Shown here one piece after another: positions 61,216-64,000 of a DNA stretch of 64,000 bases. Source of the stretch: Candidula unifasciata. Taxonomy: Eukaryota; Mollusca; Gastropoda; Stylommatophora; Geomitridae. The stretch covers positions 383,001-447,000 of the forward strand of contig CAJHNH020001112.1 of NCBI GenBank assembly GCA_905116865.2, written 5' to 3'. The first letter of the stretch is position 1. Every line of letters begins with the position of its first letter. The notes beneath the pieces were generated by a model, which worked only from the letters and a program-made list of their open reading frames with translations, was not told the DNA's origin and did not search any database. Both the position numbers and the translations under genes were made by a program.

Positions 61216-62080
61216 AAAGATCCATCAGTCGGTTTGTCCTTTCGGGCAGCTATCTAAAGGTCTACCATACCACCATGAGATCAAAGAATCTCAATCTGGT
61301 TGGCAGACTAACGAAGCAGATCCCAGATACCCTGTTCAACCCCCAAATTGGTTGTAATTACGGCACCTGCAACGGCTGCACCAGCCAGCTGCCACCTGCA
61401 GGCCTGTGTGGGTAAGGACGTTCATTCGATGGTTACCACGTGACATGTACTCTAATCATTCAGAGCGGCAGCTGATAAATGCACTGTTCGTACCAGTTGT
61501 GTGCTATCAGTGCTAGACAGTCCTTGAAATACATATATGCAAAATTACAGCACGTAAGATGAAATGTATAATATATTTGTGTGTGGTTGGGGGAGGGAGG
61601 GGGGTTTGTGGGAAGGAGATAATGTAAGAAGAAATAGAAGCACTAATAAGCAACTAAGAGGCATAGGACGAAATTGAAAATAATACAACTCTTCTTCTTC
61701 TTCTTTGCGTTCGGTTTTGTATGCTCAGGCCAGACCATCAGATGGATTGTCCAAATGAACTTGCATGTCAGGTCCTTCATGGTTCCCCATAGCCTGCTCT
61801 GCACACTCTGCTCTTGAGGCCAGGTGTCTTTTCGAAGTGTAATTAGATTCGGCAGGTCTGTAGAATGTGCTCAGGTGTTTGTGGTCCTGTTTGACGGGCA
61901 CACTGTGGAGACTGTACAATCTTTATTTTATGGATAGGGCAATCGTGAGGTCAAATACAAGAACATGAGGCGGCCACAAATAAAAGTGCATCGACAACGT
62001 TAAAGACACTTTAGGCCTTTACGGTATGACGATAGCCAGAGCCATCCCCGTGTACACTGGATTGCAGATTGTTTCTCCTC
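61216..62080 (-). other. Yellow gene 2 intron 1/2 region
   Basis: Where exon 2 should lie. 61,290-61,415 (+) reads NPQIGCNYGTCNGC in an open stretch ending before a GTAAGG, but has no acceptor partner or known match. Nothing resembling yellow exon 2 on either strand. Confidence 0.45.
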
Positions 62081-62085
62081 AGGAA

Positions 62086-62087
62086 GC

Positions 62088-62156
<69 letters not shown>

Positions 62157-62287
62157 TGTTGTTGTTGTTGTTGTTGTAGTTGTTGTAGTAGTAGTAGAAG
62201 AAGAAGAAGAAGAAGAAGAAGAAGAAGAAGAAGAAGAAGAAGAGAAGAAGAAGAAGAAGAAGAAGAAAAAGAAGAAGAAGAAGAAGG
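62086..62287 (+). repeat. Compound triplet array (GTA)n(GTT)n(GAA)n
   Basis: About 24 GTA, 6 GTT, then about 25 GAA units with two interruptions, ending 24 bp before the yellow gene 2 exon 1 boundary. The ORF over it is an artefact. Confidence 0.97.
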
Positions 62288-62310
62288 CTTTTTTTTTTCT
62301 TTGATCCTAC

Positions 62311-62690
62311 CTGTAATCTATGTCAATACTCATAGGATTCTGAAGCGCACTGCAGTTTCCAAGTTTATTGAACTCCCAGTTCGGATATGGTGTCAAGACA
62401 CCCTCTTTGCTGCTAGAGTCTTTTACCCAAACAGTGTTTAAACTAGCAGGAACGCCATCTTTGAACCGAAGCCGCGGTACTGTTACGAACAACTCGTTAC
62501 CATCTCCCACCTTCAAAGCCGATGGCTGACACGCCTCTGGGTTGTACTCCCCTCTAGCGATGTAATCAGCTTTGACAGTTTCATTTGGCCAGTCCCAGTC
62601 CAGAACCACAGATTGGTAAACGAGTTCGCACGACGTTTGGCTCACTATTGTCGTTACCGCCAACAGGAGCAGATGTAGAAGTTTCACCAT
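62311..62690 (-). CDS. Yellow-like gene 2, coding exon 1
   Basis: Signal peptide (hydrophobic residues 3-16, end TSC), then DWDWPNETVKADYIARGEYN, VTVPRLRFKDGVPA and TPYPNWEFNKLGNCSALQNP. Start codon in GCCATGG context. Donor GTAGGA, 25 bp from a long GAA/GTA triplet array. Confidence 0.92.
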
Positions 62691-62934
62691 GGCGTGCTTC
62701 AATAGTCTCTTGCCAAGTCTGAAAGCACAACGAAAACCTGAAAAGACAACTATAAATAGTTGTGGTGGGGGTAGTGTCAGCCTAGCTCCTGTATATACAA
62801 ATCGTGAAAAATCAAGGGCCACCTAGACAAACCGGATTGATACTATAAAATAATTCTAATATAAACGTAAGTAATTTCATTGAAACCGGCATTTATTGAA
62901 TACCAAATTGACCTGTTTAGCAGAAATGGAAACA

Positions 62935-63185
62935 CACATTCAACTGGTTAGTTGTGTATCCTTTACAGGACGTTGCAGCACCAACCCCAACAGCCCCTGG
63001 CTGTTGTGTGGTTTCTCTAGTCAAATTTACGTCCAGTAGTTTGCCAATACCACTGGACGGTCGGCTTTCTTGATACCACTGTCGAAAAAAAAAAACGCAA
63101 GGCGCATGGCCCGAAGCTGGGATCGAACCCGGCATCGCGGGATTACGAAGCGTTCGCATAGACTTAGCCACAGAGCCAACATTGG
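62935..63185 (-). mobile_element. tRNA-type SINE family E, best copy
   Basis: Reverse strand: GTTGGCTCTGTGGCTAAGTC (A box), CTTCGTAATCCCGCGATGCC, GGGTTCGATCCCAGCTTCGG (perfect B box), then a body GACAGTGGTATCAAGAAAGC and CCACACAACAGCCAG. The body matches 34,612-34,852, so this is a SINE head and not a tRNA gene. Confidence 0.75.
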
Positions 63186-63189
63186 ACAA

Positions 63190-63655
63190 CTAGATATTTC
63201 AAACTAGGGTATGACCGCCGTTTGCAAGAAGGCATTCAAGACAGTGTAGACACATCGAGTCCACGGGTACCCGATTAGTATCCATAAGAATAGCTTGCCA
63301 TTCTTGAAACAGAAATACAGTCAGCAGTGCAAGATCCATTGGCAGGAAGTGATTTGTTTATAATCTTCGACCAGAGAAACCCGAGAGGTGCTCAGTCAGA
63401 GAAAGGTCAGGTTTACTTTGAATCAGGATTCAACTAGTACTATTAGCAGCTCTTTGCTGGTTACTGGAGAAGGAGAATGAGCACTTACGTGTTTGTACCC
63501 GTGTGCCATGATGTTTATCCATTGTTCAAACCTCAAACCTCGACAAAACTCCAACTCCGAGGCCTCAGGAAACTGTTTGGATTTTTCGCTCATTGTCCAG
63601 GACTTACAGAAGGAAAGGTGAGATTAGAAGAATCATGATGTTGTGTAGGCTATTT
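63190..63655 (+). other. Unassigned intergenic stretch
   Basis: No gene, RNA or repeat recognised. Confidence 0.4.
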
Positions 63656-63659
63656 ATCT

Positions 63660-63940
63660 CTCAGCGATCACCAGCTGTAAGCTCCAGTGGGAATTTCGGG
63701 TTGTTTAGCCATCTCTTGACTTTAGACTTGTTCCGGAACCTGAGTGTTGCGTACATATCCGTTTTACAGATCTGATTTATTTGTATACAGACTGCTGGTT
63801 CCTTGCCTCTTGGGCAGATGCACTCCTGCTTTGAAGGAAACCACCAATTAGTCTACTCTTACGACATGCTTGTTGGAGAGACAGTGGGTCTATTCTTGTT
63901 CTCCCCACAATGGGGCCCCAGAACCCACACGGGGTAAGCA
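63660..63940 (+). mobile_element. SINE family A, complete-looking reference copy
   Basis: CTCAGCGATCACCAGCTGTA, GAACCTGAGTGTTGCGTACA, TCCGTTTTACAGATCTGATT, TATTTGTATACAGACTGCTG, GTTCCTTGCCTCTTGGGCAG, ATGCACTCCTGCTTTGAAGG, TACTCTTACGACATGCTTGT and CCCAGAACCCACACGGGG. About 280 bp. Confidence 0.85.
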
Positions 63941-64000
63941 ATTTATGATATACGGTTTTTGTCCCACAAAAACTATATGACCAACATCATCAACATACAT

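Larger units (their letters stand above)
53272..62690 (-). pseudogene. Yellow/major royal jelly family protein, gene 2 (exon 2 missing)
   Basis: Exons on the - strand: 62,690-62,311 (exon 1), 59,919-59,838 (exon 3), 58,514-58,251 (exon 4), 53,578-53,272 (exon 5). Each is open with consensus splice sites and is clearly homologous to gene 1, with the same lengths for exons 4 and 5. The signal peptide (residues 1-21) and the WPNETVKAD, GINGIALSP and WPDGLAFGN motifs are conserved. No equivalent of exon 2 (83 codons, including the conserved Cys strand) was found between 59,920 and 62,310. Exon 1 ends in phase 2 and exon 3 needs one preceding base, so direct joining reads AGG TGA and stops. Hence either a pseudogene or a locus whose exon 2 is missing from this sequence. 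The splice sites and frames are otherwise well kept, which suggests recent loss or an assembly error. Confidence 0.85.

Noticed and set aside
61110..61415. 101-codon ORF with Cys-rich end (NYGTCNGCTSQ)
   Set aside because: Starts inside a family B SINE, has no acceptor-flanked exon partner and no recognised domain; kept only as a note on the intron.
62748..62760. TATA box for yellow gene 2
   Set aside because: TATTTATA on the gene strand lies about 30 bp upstream of a conserved splice acceptor, which argues the real promoter is further away.
63105..63185. tRNA gene on the - strand
   Set aside because: Good A and B boxes, but the acceptor stem does not pair well and the flanking body matches the SINE at 34,612.

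Overview
The window reads as nuclear DNA of an animal with bloated, repeat-filled introns, most likely a mollusc and probably a gastropod. The organism call is inference: it rests on the mix of I/Nimb-like and RTE-like LINE debris, tRNA-derived SINEs, hAT, mariner and pogo/Tigger elements, and a long-intron animal gene structure. Nothing bacterial is present (no operons, no ribosome binding sites). Only three host genes are supported, and each was assembled by following canonical AG/GT splice sites with matching reading phase.

Region 1 (about 1-29,200, + strand): the 3' thirteen coding exons of a kinesin-14 motor gene of the KIFC1/HSET/Ncd type (585 codons visible, stop at 27,270-27,272; the N-terminal tail exons lie upstream of the window). 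The coiled-coil stalk, neck, P-loop, switch I, switch II and C-terminal end are all present and in frame. Its introns hold LINE pieces, SINEs, a mariner copy nested in a LINE, a Tigger-like element, a hAT MITE and seven minisatellites. Four of those arrays begin at, or within about 50 bp of, the 5' splice site of an exon.

Region 2 (about 29,200-32,000): intergenic, with LINE debris and no host gene recognised.

Region 3 (32,049-62,690, - strand): two head-to-tail paralogues of the yellow/major-royal-jelly-protein family (secreted beta-propeller proteins, some of which convert dopachrome). The downstream copy (32,082-42,947) has five exons encoding 427 residues and looks intact. The upstream copy (53,272-62,690) has the same exon structure but exon 2 is absent from the window, and joining exon 1 to exon 3 would give an immediate stop. 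A hAT MITE also sits exactly on its stop codon, and the target-site duplication keeps the stop. Large introns of both copies hold a 1.6-kb GATA array, a full hAT element with 8-bp target duplications, LINE and SINE copies and long triplet repeats.

Between the two yellow genes (43,000-53,000) lie an isolated but open LINE ORF1 (46,708-48,114, -), a foldback structure flanked by inverted SINEs (49,235-50,310), and a 50-bp minisatellite with a 750-bp higher-order period (50,456-52,063). Region 4 (62,700-64,000) is upstream of the second yellow gene and contains SINE copies only.

The host genes do not form a pathway together: one is a mitotic spindle motor, the other two are secreted proteins. 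The striking content is structural: tandem arrays seeded at splice donors, nested transposons with readable target duplications, and a paralogue pair that records an exon loss and a stop-codon MITE insertion.
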